This document shows positions 11,434-23,727 of a stretch of DNA of 64,000 bases, piece after piece. The translations under genes were made by a program, and so were the position numbers. Origin of the DNA: Vermamoeba vermiformis (taxonomy: Eukaryota > Tubulinea > Echinamoebida). The first letter of the stretch is position 1, and each line of letters begins with the position of its first letter. The stretch spans positions 372,001 to 436,000 of the forward strand of contig JBEWZL010000013.1 in NCBI GenBank assembly GCA_045837725.1, given 5' to 3'. Below the pieces are notes generated by a model, which saw only the letters and a list, made by a program, of their open reading frames with translations, ran no database searches and was not told the DNA's origin.

Positions 11434-14400
11434 ATGGAGTTCTTCAGCGACGAGGGCCGTCGGTCGTTGGATGAAACGAGCAAGAAACCTGCTCCTTTGA
11501 ACATCAAGAAAGCTCGATCAGAAGTCGCCAGTGTTTCAGCAGCGTGGGAGACAAATTCAAATCGTAGCGATATAGACGATATTAGTTTACCAACAGATGT
11601 CGAAGAATTATTAAGATTAAAGCGACAGTCATCAAAAGGCTCTTTGAGTGCTTTATCTGCTCGAGATACACCTAGCGCTTCTCCTCGTTCCACAACGAGT
11701 GATGTATCTAGCTTTACAGCATTAAGTCAATCAACGAACGGCACAAGGTACTAGATATTTTACAGCATAGGGCTGAACTCGAAGAGATTCAAAAATTATT
11801 AACGGTTATTTTTTACTTTGATCCAAAGACTAGCTCGAAATATTGCATCATTTAAATGCATAATTCGAAGCAGCATTAATAATTATTAACCTGTAATTTA
11901 CGTTCCCGTTTCGAATCTTACGAATTTATTTTCTAGGCTCAAAAATGCTATGGGCAAGAAAGAACGCATCGTATATATGAAAAAAGGCGATACTTGCTTA
12001 ATTATAGCGGGAACACTGCACAAATTAATTTCATTGCTCGCAGATGAGAATGTTCAAGGTAACCAAATTTTTAATCGTAAATTTCCTAACCACCTGTCGA
12101 TACCCTTTATATAGTAATATCATTAGTCTATATTGCCATATATAATACCTAACATTATGGCATATTATTGCTTCAAAATTGCAATGTTGTCACGATCGAT
12201 GATCTTGCCGACTTCTCAATATTAATTTAAGATCTTACTAAACACTCACTATGCAAGCGAATCATATTATATTCAATACGATATTAACCTCATTTTGTAA
12301 ACACAGATCCGGAGTACCTTGACGTTTTCCTTCAAACTCACTCGCGCTTCATGTCCTCGGCGACCTTATTCACCAAATTAGCGCACAGATTCAAAAAATA
12401 TCAAAAGGCTAACTCTAAAGTCAAAAACCCGCAAGCAGTTCAAATTCGGTAAATAGTCAATTAAATATTAAATTATTTACCTACCGCTAACTTATAATTC
12501 AATTTTAATATAATAACACGTTATTAATCGATAGTAATATTATATATTACCTATGTTGATAATAATCGCTATTTACCTCTAGATTAATCAACGTAATGAA
12601 AAAATGGGTGCGCACAAACCCGACAGATTTTACAAATGACAAGCTGCGCAGAGTATTCGATGATTTTTTAGATTATTTGAGGACCCTAGACGATGATAAG
12701 GGCGCACAATACGCTCGATTTTTGACACAGTCACTCGAAGGAGCTCTTCAAGAACAGGTACGTGCAAGAGACGATTCTAAATATTATATCTACCTTAAGA
12801 TTGAAATAATACTGGCACGAGAAGTATACCGAGATTAAGACTCGTGTCACTTGCTGAAACGAGGCAACGCACGTGCATCAATTGCACGCGTGTTAATAAT
12901 TATTGTCGTTGAAAGTTACTGCCAACAATCTTATCGCTTTAAACGCGTAGGCGTCGGATAAGATTGAATTAATTTAAGCAACAGCCTACACATTTATATA
13001 CAACTCAATTAATGACTCCTTGATCGATTTTATACAATGATGTCTAACGGTACCTTTAGAGCGAGGGTGTGGAAGAAGACCTGACTTTAGCGCCCAAGCC
13101 CGTCATCCCCAAGCTCGCCAGTGCCAAGCTATTGACGGTGCTCGACATTGACTTGGCTGAATTGGCACGACAAATGACCCTGATCGATTACAAGATGTTC
13201 CGCGAGATTGTGCCCTCGACATTGCAGAAAGGTGTCGAGAAGAAGGAAGAAGTGCCATTCATTAAGGCCATCAAGGACAGAGCTAACCTCATCACTAAAT
13301 GGGTTACTAGCGAGATTGTCTCGTGCAGCAACCTCAAGAAGAGATCCGCACTCTTGACTAATTTCATCATTTTGATTTTCGTAAGTATTCATGGATTAAC
13401 CATTCTTACCATATTGCCGTATTTTTACCCTATTGGTTGACTCGTAGTTTAACCAAAAATCCATACGGTTCAAGATCGGTCCTTGGACGATCTGGATTAC
13501 AAACTAATTATTTCTTTTGCATTTGATAATCAAAAATATTAACAATATTATTTTAGCGATTGTTGGAGGTCAATAACTTCCACTCAGCCTTGAACGTTTA
13601 CTTGGGTATCGGTTCACATCCAGTACAATCCCAGACTGATACTTGGAAGTCTTTGAGCGCCAAGACAGTCGAGCGATGGAAGTCTCTAGCGCTGATCATG
13701 TCTCCTATTGGCAACTTCTCCAAGCTACGAACACAAATTGCTAGTTGCAAACCTCCTCTTCTGATCCCGTTGTGTAAGTCATACGATCCAGTTTACTTTC
13801 ATGGTCCCCGCTCATTTTGCTGTGAGCTATTAACCACAGTAGTGGCATATTTACATAGTAGCAATTATTAATTTATTTCGCTTGGCGCCACTACACGTGG
13901 GCCGGACAATTTAAAATCTAAATTTAGAAATGTTTCTCTGAATCAACCTTAAGGAGAATCTATCTCCCGATATTAATTTTATCCGATTTACAGCTATTCT
14001 CTTCCACGACATGTTGTTGAACGAAGAAGAACATGATTACTACCGCGACGAATCCAGCGAGTGGGAAGGGTCAGAACTGATTAACTTCGAAAAGTTTAGG
14101 CGTCTGCGGGTAAGTGATAATAATAGCACCTTCATAATATATCCTCCTGTTCTTACTTTACGTAAAAGTTGCATTGCCTTTTATAGCAATTACCTTAAAA
14201 GGAATTTTACACTGAACGCGAAAAGACCGGAGATAAACTAATTTATGCTTCGTAATAGGACATTCTGCAAGATTTGAATCGATGCCAAGCCAAGCCATTC
14301 AACTACTTCAAAGTGGATATCATCCACGACTACCTTATTAACTATATTAAGTGTTTGTCGGATGATGAACTGGAGGCCATTACGGATGATCGACCTGAGA

Positions 14401-14486
14401 AAGGAGAAACTAAGAAGAAGAGCTCGCGCAAGTTCTTAAGTATCAATATGAGCCGATCTCGCGACAGATCTCCAACCTTCTCGTAA
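11434..14486 (+). CDS. Ras-family guanine nucleotide exchange factor
   Basis: Exchanges GDP for GTP on Ras/Rap-type GTPases at membranes. Exons 11434-11747, 11937-12058, 12307-12448, 12583-12757, 13060-13380, 13557-13773, 13994-14109 and 14259-14486 give 544 residues. The N-terminal ~105 residues are Ser/Thr-rich. A RasGEF_N domain (~125-230) shows IAGTLHKLISLLAD, YLDVFLQTHSRFM and LAHRFKKY. The catalytic CDC25 domain (~280-510) shows DIDLAELARQMTLIDYKMF, the helical hairpin region NLITKWVTSEIV, NFHSALNVYLGIGS and FEKFRRLRDIL. The tail ends in a basic Ser/Arg-rich segment (SINMSRSRDRSPTFS), a possible regulatory or membrane-targeting region. Both domains are complete for the family. The target GTPase is unknown. 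The ATG chosen is the first in the first coding exon; exon 1 could be preceded by an untranslated exon. Confidence 0.9.
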
Positions 14487-14757
14487 TCGCTTTGTTTATT
14501 AGGGCCGTTCACAACGGCTAAATTTTTTGTAATATTATTGTTCTGTTAAAAATAACCTAGATGCAGGCAGCATAATACATGTAATAGCATTCATGTTGCC
14601 AGCTTGTTTATAGGAATAAAATAATTCTAAATTGACCGCGCGTAAAGTCATCTGTATTTAACTCTAACATTTATTTTAACAAGCTTAAATAAGTTCATTT
14701 TGTACTTTTGAAGCACAACATTAATATGCACTCTATTCGGTGCTAATTAACGATAAA

Positions 14758-17138
14758 TTAGTTTTTCAAGACGTGGTTGGCAGTACCAGCGGCAGACTTA
14801 ATTTTGGCAACAATAATCTCGTCTGTAATCTCGTCCAGGCGGGTAGGATTGATGTCGACGTGATAAGGTGCGAACAGTTCCTTGACTGCACCAGAGTGGG
14901 TACCCAACACAGCACGTTGCATGCGGTTAATCTTTTCACCGACCCAGTTGACGAAGCAGAACTTGACAGTGACGGACTCGTCAATCTTTTCAGTGAATCG
15001 CAACAAACCGTAGCCAACATTCTCGTCCTTCAAGTGGCTGACAAACTCGCTCAAACCACCAGAGCCCTAATGACAACGAGTTAGAGTGCGATAGTGATAA
15101 CATGACACGTGTCAAAGTACTTACGGAGCCAACGAGCACGAGGGTCTTGGACTTAGGAGCGTCGTAAGAGACGAGAGCCCAGTTAGTGCCACTGTTGTCG
15201 TCGCGAACAGACTTGATGGCAGCACGAATACCAGCCTCGTCGGACAGAATAACATCGTCACGGCGTTCAGTGGGCACGCTAGGAACAACTGTCTTGCGCA
15301 CACCTGTCTCGGGGCGTTGGTGCAATTGTTTAGGAGCAACTTGAGCGTTAGTTTGTGCGGGCTGAGAAACACTCTCTGCTTGTTTGCGACCAACAACACG
15401 TTCAGAAGGAAGCTGTTGTGCACTAGTGTTAATCCTGCGGCTAATCAACAACAGGTATGTGGTACTTACAACTTGGTCGAGCACCTTGGACTTGGTGCCA
15501 CTAGTGCTCTTGATCAAGTTCTCAACAATTTCGTCTGAAATTTCATCTTGACGAGTGATGCTCAAATCAACGTGGTAAGGCTATAATCACGTGTTAATAC
15601 CGTGCTAGTCTAAATAAGTGATTGGACTTACAGCAAAGAACTCAGACATGGCTCCACGGTGAGTACCAATGCGGGCCTTTTGCATGCGAGGAATGGTCTC
15701 GCCAGTCCAGTGAATGTAGCAGAACTTGACGGTCTTGGACTCGTCAATTTGATCGATCTTGCGGACGAGACCGTAAGCAACAATATCGTCCTGTTAGCCA
15801 TTAATTATTAAGCACCAAATTATATTCAAAACAATCGATCGTACCTTGAGATGTGAGGCGAGTTCAGCAGCACCACCGTTGCCCTTGCCTAAGAAGACAA
15901 TGGCGTTTGAGTTGGAGCTCTCATAAGTGAACAAAATCCTAAATGACAATATTGGTTATTAAACACTATGAATACGGGCAGTAAAAGCCACGTCAAAAAA
16001 GAGATCCCCGATTGTGTTCATTTGTACTTTTCGATAATTAAGTCAATGTTAGATTGTTATTCGCGTACCAATCATCAGAGCTGTCAGCACTGCGCACAGA
16101 TTTGAGTTGAGCCTTCAATTCATCGACATTAGGGAAGCTGACTTGATCTGCGCTACCACCAACGGCACGACCTCCAGTAGCCTTGCCGACTTGAACAGAG
16201 GCACGCTTGTTCTATTTTAAGACCGTTAGTATGAATACAACACGGCTAAACTGTCGCATATTGAAGAGTTGCTAGACTGATCCAGCGTGGTGCGTCAATT
16301 TAATGGCGAAATACGCTCAATTAGTATTGCAATAGTATCCGTACCTCAGAGCCCAAGACACGAGAGCCAGATCCGCTAGTGTCCATAACTTTTTGAGTAA
16401 TAACATCTTGGGAAAGCTCGTCCAAGCTTGTAGCAGCAAAATCAACATGGAAGGGCTATTAAAATAAGATTTTAATTAATTGGGTAGCACAAGAATGCGT
16501 TTGAATGCGGATGCGTCAATTTAATTGAATTAAAATTTGGATCTTTCGATAAATCAAAAAGGAGCCACAAATATCAAACAAAAATATTTATACAGCTCTA
16601 TCACAAAATAGTAGCCACAATTTTGGTATATCTAATGCAAAAAGATTTTTCAATTTCAAACAAAAATCTTTGGTTGGCGAATAAATTAAATAAATCACCA
16701 ATAAATATATAGATGACTAATACTTACGCCCAAGAATTCCTTAAGAGTGGGCAAATGAATGCTGACTTTAGCCTTTTGCATACGAGGAGTATTATCACCA
16801 ACCCAGTGAACGAATACGAACTTGACGGTAGCGCTTTCGTCGATCTGATCCGTTTGTCTTAACAAGCAGTAGCCAACCAAGTCGTCCTTCAATTGGCTCT
16901 TGAGTTCTTCCAAACCTCCATCTCCTTTGCTCAAAACAGAAATAACACCGGCATCAGCACCAGACTTGCCCTTGTAAGTCAAAATGCACCTAATTTATAA
17001 AAATTTGTTAATTTATTATTATTTAGATTTTTCTAGCGGCAATAATTACCAGTTGGTCGAAGTCTTGTCAGATTTAACATCCTTAACGACTTCACGAGCT
17101 TCATTCTCGTTGTCGAATTTAACCAATGATTCGGCCAT
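14758..17138 (-). CDS. Triple coactosin-like (ADF-H) actin-binding protein
   Basis: Predicted F-actin side-binding protein. Nine exons (17138-17050, 16989-16728, 16455-16345, 16211-16069, 15938-15845, 15790-15632, 15580-15470, 15412-15125, 15066-14758) encode 521 residues. Three coactosin-type ADF-homology domains are arrayed in tandem, roughly residues 5-145, 170-325 and 370-521. Each shows the family's NW...TY start, the IDES.TVKF strand, an (H/N)WVG/TGE segment with RMQKA/RMQRA, and a terminal PYHVD-type strand with a helix. Canonical coactosin has one domain; three on one chain suggests a filament crosslinker or side-binder of higher avidity. A Gln/Pro/Val linker (~335-370) separates domains 2 and 3. 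Introns fall at different points in each repeat, so the triplication looks old. Confidence 0.9.
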
Positions 17139-17582
17139 TATATATACTGTGTATTAGGTTGTAGTTGTGCTCTTGACGAACAGAAAAAGATTACAAATTA
17201 AAAATTATCTTCAGCTTCATTTTTGACCACAAGTCCAAAGCACAAATCTCTCGGAGCTCCGGAAATTAGATAACATGGTCAGTAGTATTCCTTTCTTTCA
17301 TAATTACCAGGGAGGTCAATGATAAGCGAAACCAAACCAGATCTTTGGATCGTCGATCTTGGCCTGTACAAGCCCTGAAAAGAATGTTCTCCGTTTTGAA
17401 AGTACTTTCTAGTTTATAAGAACAGCAATCTATAATGGTCTCTAAGTGTCAGGTTGGCGGGATTTCTTAGATTGATATTTTTGTCATTTATCCGTTACAC
17501 GAGCAAGATCAGCCACAAAAAGTTTTTTTTTTATATACTACAAGACGCAGTATAGAGCTACTGCAAATATACATAGCCTAAA
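17139..17582. promoter_or_regulatory. Divergent intergenic region
   Basis: A 444-bp gap lies between two divergent genes. It holds an AAACCAGATC-type string near 17330 and a T-run at 17525-17535 shortly before the + strand start. No known element is identified. Confidence 0.35.
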
Positions 17583-20500
17583 ATGTCTATGTTTTTGCGC
17601 AAAAAGTGGCTCTTGCCGTCGATCACCAACAGCACTAAACCACACGAGCCTTCAGCTCAAATATTGCGAGTATGTATATTAATAGTGCATTTAATAATAT
17701 TGATGCAGCTATAATGTTATTTTATTGCTCGCGTACTGACTTTTAATTGCGATCGAGTTCTTTGACTTGCCTGGCGAGAAGGACGGCAACGCGTTCGTAC
17801 TACTATCAGACAAGTTTAATTCTATTGGCGCAGTACTCACTGTCAAGGCTTTGGCTGAGTTTAAGAAGTAAGAACCAAATTTATAATTAATTTGAAAAAA
17901 ATTCCTTTAATTCTGAAAATCGGAACATCATCATTTGTTGCTCTAAAATTGAGTCCCTATATATATCTCGCTTTTTTTAATTTTTCCTTGATTTTTGCGC
18001 GACAAACCAGATCAGAATAATTAATTCGATCCGTTACACGAGCCTAGCAAGCATTCACTAACGCTCGTATTAATATATAGGGACCACCCTGGCTTCACAG
18101 AGCTGCGTAACTTAAAAGGAGGCATTATAGCGCTGATCACTTATTGTTTCAAGCCAGACAAGAACTGGGAGAACTTCGTCATCGAAACTGACAAATTCAA
18201 TTACATCTGCAACAGTGAGCCAGTCGGCGATCCTATTTTAATCACTAACGAAGACGTTGAACAAGCCCTAAACGATTATAAGTATGCGCGTACTGGCCGA
18301 TCTGTCGAACATTCTGAACAAGTTCTAACGGTCTTATTACAGACGAGGAGGCAACGAAGATAATAACCCCAATAATTTTAGTCAAGGTAACATAACTCTA
18401 TTAAAAAGGACTCTAACAAATGAATGTAGCGAGCCAACTTGTCGAAATGGCAGATCTACTTTCTCAAGTTGACGTAAGGACAAAAAGATATCATCTTACT
18501 TCATATACTAACGAATCTTTAGGACTCAGTTAATCAATCGGTTAAACGGACTACGAAAAAAGCTGATCTGGACGAGGCAAGTTGACTTGAAACCGTACTA
18601 GTCCACCTGACATTCAATTAACTCGTTCTCGCAGATGGAACTCTCCGAGAGTGACTTTATCATTCCTGAAGATCAAAAGAAGCAACTTGATCGTATTCCT
18701 GGTACGTGCAACCTGTCTGACACGTGTCACTTGTAAACTTGTTGACATCAAATGCAGGCTGGGTCGATGAAGAACTGTCGCAGGCACCACCGAGCCAAGC
18801 AGCTTCTGTAAACACATCTTTACTGCCAACGGTTTCACAGAGTGTGCACAAATCAGTACGCTTGATATGATAGAGCTGCCATAGTATTGTTATCTAACGA
18901 TGTATTTTAAGCCTGCCAAAGTCCCGACAGAGTTCTATCGAGGACAACTACCGCTTCAGTTGGCAGTGGATGGTAGCATAGAAGATAGCGAGGAAGATAA
19001 CCAATCGAAAGATCAAGATCAAATGAACGTTGAAAAAGACGTACTCGGCGATGATCGTCCGCAACAGTCTAGCGAGGGTGCTGCTAATGCCAACAACAAC
19101 GATTCATCTCCGACTAAGGATAACTTGGCAAAAGTCGACGATACTTTCGACGACGAGACTCAAGGGCCTGAAGAAATGGCGAGCTATAACGTTCAAACGC
19201 AATCCTTGCCAATGACTTTGAGCACGGGTGACTTGGCGAAGTCGTCCGAGAAACCTGCTGAGCCTGCTCCTGCGAGTGAACCGAACAATGCAACACCCGC
19301 GAGTGAAACTCCAAAGAAAAAGAAAAAGAGTGGCTCTAAAAAGAAGAAAGCTGAAAAACCTCCATCTTCGGATGTAGAACCAGCTGAAACTTCCAGCCAA
19401 AAGTCAAACCGAAGTACACGCAGCAAAAAGAAAACGGCCAAGAATAGCTCGAGTGCGAGTACGAATGAGAACGCTGATACTGAGAAGACTAAAGAGAAAT
19501 CCAAAAGCAAGAAGAAGAGCGATAAAACGAAGGAAAGCACGAAAGATAAAGCAAAGGACAAGAACAAAGACAAGGCCAAAGACAAGACCAAGGATAAGGA
19601 CACTAAAGAGAAGAAGAAAAAGGATAAAACACCCAAAGAGAAGAAGAAGAAGAAAACATCAGCAGCAACTGACTCTTCGAGCGGCACTGTTAGCTCCACC
19701 AACACTAGTCTAGTGGCACCCGAACCAACTACTAGCCAAGAGGCACCACCTAAACCCGCGGAACAAGTAGAACAGCCTGCTGCTCAACCCACTGCCGAGC
19801 TTCCTGCTCCGACAACTACCGATGCGCCTAATAACGCACCAATTTTGATTCAAGAAACTGTCGTGTTACACGACCAGCCTGTTGAGGTGGACAAAGATCC
19901 GAACAAGATCTACGATGAGCAAAACCACTCAATCCCGAATCTGAATGACGACGATATGGACGCCATGATGATGAGTTTCCATCAAGAGCTCGAGTCAGCG
20001 TCACAGTTGGATCTTAATGCAGTCCCCGATTACATCGTCGATGTATCGCCTGAGAAGTCTTCGTACCCACTCATCAGAGACCTCGGCAGTCCATTGATCA
20101 CTTCCCACACCAGCTCTCAAGCACCGGCGTCACAACAAGCCGGATTCCACTTCGGTCATTCGAACCAAGAGTTTAGCTTGGGCATGCCCTCTGACGCTTC
20201 ATCGCAAGCACGAAATGTAGCGCCGAGTCAAGCCAGTGCAGATGTTGCCATCAACAATAACAACATGAACAATGCAAGTGAAGGCTCGGAAGACAACGCT
20301 GGAAAGTCTTCTTCGTCAATTAGTCAAGAGTTAATCAGTGGCACGATGCGAAACTTGCCGTCACCTGAAAAGGATCAATCTGAAACACCCGCTAAAGAGA
20401 AGCACTCGTTGTTGGAGGAAATGTTGATGAGTGATCCCGCTGAGGCCAACAACATCACAGATAGTCAAGCTGATAAGTACGTGATCCTGAGAGAAGAATT

Positions 20501-21933
20501 CTCAAGACAGAACTAACCTTTCTTGCAGTAACAACGAAGAAGAGTACTTTACACAGCACCCAGATCTGCTTGGTGACTCGGAGTCTCAATGGGAAGGCTC
20601 AAGAATCCCAGCGACACAAGGTGTTGTCCCTGTTGTGCCACAAAGCCAAGGTGATCTGCACTCTGAGTTCTTTTCTTCGAGCGACGATTCAGGCAAAGAC
20701 AAGCAAAGCCAGAACGCGGGACAGAACACGAATGCAATGGCTTCAGAGCCGAAGGATGCAAATGAAAACAATGTGAATGTAACTCCGACATCATCGCCTT
20801 CAGGTAGAAAAGACAGCATCTCGCCAAAAGCGCGAAGACACTTGGAGTTTAACCTCGACAAAGATGCACCTAGCTCACCGACCAAGTCACAGCCAGCTCC
20901 TTCGAGTCAAAAGTCTTCGACAAACAGATTCAAGTTCTCGCTGCCAAAAACATCCACCCTCCCGCAAAAGCGCATTAATTTATCTACACAACCGCAAACA
21001 CAGCTACCACGTGTCATTGCTACTTCGCCGCCAAAGTTTAAGCGCCCTGCTGCCAAATCTCCACCGAAGGAAAATGCTCCTGCACCATCCTCTGTGAATA
21101 ATAATAGCCCGACTAAGGCAGTGCATAACACGCAAGCCTCGACCGAGGCGCGACTAGAGAAGAGAATAGAGAAGGAGATTGAGAACCAAGTCGAGCAGGA
21201 AGTTAACATGGTCACTGACAACAACAACAGTGCTGACGATGACGACATTGGCCTCGAGATCACGAGTGAACAACGACCACCAGACCATGACTCACCTCCT
21301 CCTTTGATCCGTGTCAACTCCACAGATCTGCACGTAGACGAGTCTCGACAACAACGCGAGCGTTCACGAAGCAAGTCTCCTTCGCCCCAAGAGAGCAAGA
21401 GCAAGAGCAAAAGTCGCGAAGAGAAAGATGACAAGCTCAAGTACGTGATTGACTTGGAGGACTTGTCACCGCGCTTCTTCAACAAGACGAAGAAAGCCAC
21501 CGAGAACAACACGAACAAGGCGAGATCAAAGGAGCGTTCTGGCAGTGGCAGTGGGCCTTCGAGCCAAGAAACAACGGCTAGTCCCCAGAACAGGACACCA
21601 GTTGCTATTGTCAAGAAGACTGACAAGAAGTCACCCTCTCCAAACTCGCGGCCTGGCTCGTTAGGCGATCTGATCCGACAATCACGCCAGCAATCTTTGG
21701 CGTCAACTGATCCGACCATGGAGTTTGTCATTGGGTACTTTAAGGAGGTCACAAGTGAGCCCAAGCCTGCTCCAGCAAAAGGTCCGAAGTTCTCTTCCAA
21801 CACGAATAGCAACAGCAGCGGATCGAGTTCAACTGCCGGTGTAAAACGAAAGATCGATTACTATGGCTGGCTAGACTTGACATCCAATAAGAAGAGGAAG
21901 ATCGATAACAATGACAATAGGAAGAAGAAGTAG
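17583..21933 (+). CDS. Large disordered protein with TPP1/ACD-like N-terminal OB fold
   Basis: A 1,224-residue protein from exons 17583-17669, 17758-17867, 18081-18281, 18343-18386, 18430-18473, 18523-18576, 18635-18701, 18758-18855, 18912-20476 and 20529-21933. Residues 1-150 are the only folded-looking part: W9, then FVLLSDKF, GAVLTVKAL, LKGGIIALI, NFVIETDKF and a final helix NEDVEQALNDYK. The spacing follows the OB fold of the telomere protein TPP1/ACD (and yeast Est3): W-I, LLVSD, an RG-led strand, EFYLQVDRF, then a helix. The match is by eye and is an inference. The remainder is low complexity: a K/D/E block at 19490-19660, Ser/Pro/Asn-rich stretches, and repeated acidic-aromatic patches (DFIIPEDQ, EEYFTQHPD). 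Intron 6 is GC-AG. Without the OB call it would be a nuclear disordered protein of unknown role. Confidence 0.6.
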
Positions 21934-21990
21934 ATAGTGCGGCTTTTGTATTCATATTATATCAGTGTAAATATAGTACATAGAAAAAAA

Positions 21991-22016
21991 GGGCCACGTG
22001 ATTTGTCATGTGGTCC
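21991..22016 (+). other. 3' UTR hairpin with CACGTG core
   Basis: An 11-bp inverted repeat (GGGCCACGTGA / TCATGTGGTCC, two G-T wobbles) with a TTTG loop begins 58 nt after the preceding stop codon. It could be an RNA stem-loop in the 3' UTR or a protein-binding site, because it contains CACGTG. Confidence 0.45.
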
Positions 22017-22127
22017 TGTTGTAAGTAAAAACTAAACTTTGTTATTAGCATTATAATTGCTTTGTTTGATGCGTACATAATACTAAGAATAAGTCATTAC
22101 AAACTTAAGTAGAAACAAACCTACAGC

Positions 22128-23709
22128 ATGATCCGGCAAACCATTCATTCCATTCAAAAGAAATTACACGTTGTAGCAGCAAATATTTCTACTACGCAAA
22201 AGAAACGATTGCTTTCAAGCTCATTTTTGTCTAGGAAGTAAGCCTACTATAAAATATAGATAAAATATCTCAAATAATTATTTAAAAATCCTCCTTCAGT
22301 TTTTCATCGTCCCTTATGAATTCCTGCATTTATTTTAGGCATTTATAATTTAAAATAATGGGCTGATTTTTTTTTATGACAGACGTCACGAGATCTATGC
22401 TTGGGGTGATGCCACGCATGGACAAATTGGCAACGGTATTCCCCATGGTGCTGTAGGCATACCGTCACTGGTAGAAGAACTTGCAGCGGACTTACGATTC
22501 GGATCTATCGGCACTGGTCAATTTCATAGTATGGCTATTACAGGTACTCCAGTCACTATCCCAATTTCATTACAATGCTTCAAATACTTATGAAATCAAT
22601 AGAACAAGGTCATTTATATAGCTGGGGACGTGCAGGCTTTCAAGACGAGTCCCCCGACAAGTCACTAACTTCAGTCACGCCATTGCACATCAAAGGACCG
22701 TGGAACGACGAGGCTATAGTTAGCGCTAGTGGAGGTCGAGCGCATACCACTGTTGTGTCCAAAAAAGGAAAAGTTTATTCGTGGGGCAACGGGCATAACT
22801 TCCAACTCGGCCACGGGGACGGCAAAGATCAATCTGTGCCTAAATTAGTCGAGGCTTTATTGGGTCAACAAGCAGTCAAAATTAGTTCCGGTTGGGGCCA
22901 CAATCTAATATTGACAGCTGACGGCAATGTGTGGTCGTGGGGCTGGAATCAAGATGGTCAATTAGGCATTGGCTCCACCGAACATAGTGCTGTACCGCGT
23001 CAAGTACCTGGTTTGACAGCTGTCAAAGTGATTGACATCGCTGCTGGTAGTGACCACTCGCTGTTGCTGACATGTAAGTCCTATTCTCAATGCTAAACAC
23101 GTTGCTCACATGTTCGAAATGGTAGCTGAAGGCACAGTCATTGCGTTTGGTCTCGGTGAAATGGGCCAATTAGGGCGTGGCAACAAAGACACGTCAACTG
23201 GGCCAGTGCTCGTTCAATTCCCTCAAAACGTCAAAATAACTTCCATCGCCGCTGGCTTTGCGCATTGTCTTGCCATATCGGGTACGTTTACCATCCTTAT
23301 TTTTAATGAATCTAATTCTGTGCCTTTCAGATAAAGGCGAGCTGTACACTTGGGGCTGGAACAGTGACGGGCAACTAGGTCTCGATGACACGGAAGACCG
23401 TACAACACCGACAGTCATTCCCATGGAGCACAAAACCAAGCTCATCTCTTGTGGCCGAGTCAATTCGCTGTGCTACACTGGTGAGTATAGTAACTCTATT
23501 GTCAGCTCAATAACAGAACTAATGTGCTCGTGTCAGATGCCAATTTATTGTACAGTTGGGGCTCGGCACAAAGTGGTCGATTAGGCACAGGATCACGTGC
23601 TCATCAACTTACACCTGACATTGTCGAGGACTTGAGTCAGCCTGAGCTGAAAGTTCTTGCTCTCAGTTGTGGCTTGGATCACGTGCTCGCGTTGGTCGAA
23701 CGAGAATAA
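22128..23709 (+). CDS. RCC1-repeat beta-propeller protein, probably mitochondrial
   Basis: A seven-bladed RCC1-type propeller of 406 residues from exons 22128-22237, 22383-22543, 22603-23073, 23126-23281, 23331-23480 and 23537-23709. Repeats are marked by AWGDATHGQIGNG, SWGNGHNFQLGHG, SWGWNQDGQLGIG, AFGLGEMGQLGRG, TWGWNSDGQLGLD and SWGSAQSGRLGTG, each followed by SGWGHN-, AAGSDHS-, AAGFAHC- or SCGLDH-type strands. The first ~37 residues are basic, Ser/Gln-rich and without acids (IRQTIHSIQKKLHVVAANIS), which fits a mitochondrial presequence. That would suit relatives such as RCC1L in mitochondrial ribosome assembly; the alternative is a Ran or other GTPase regulator. Five of the introns fall at similar positions within blades. 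The localisation is inferred. Confidence 0.85.
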
Positions 23710-23727
23710 ACCACGTGCTCGGCTGTT

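Noticed and set aside
20907-21812. A 301-codon open frame opposite the TPP1-like gene's last exon
   Set aside because: A shadow of Ser/Lys-rich coding sequence on the other strand; composition is Leu/Ser/Phe-biased with no domain.
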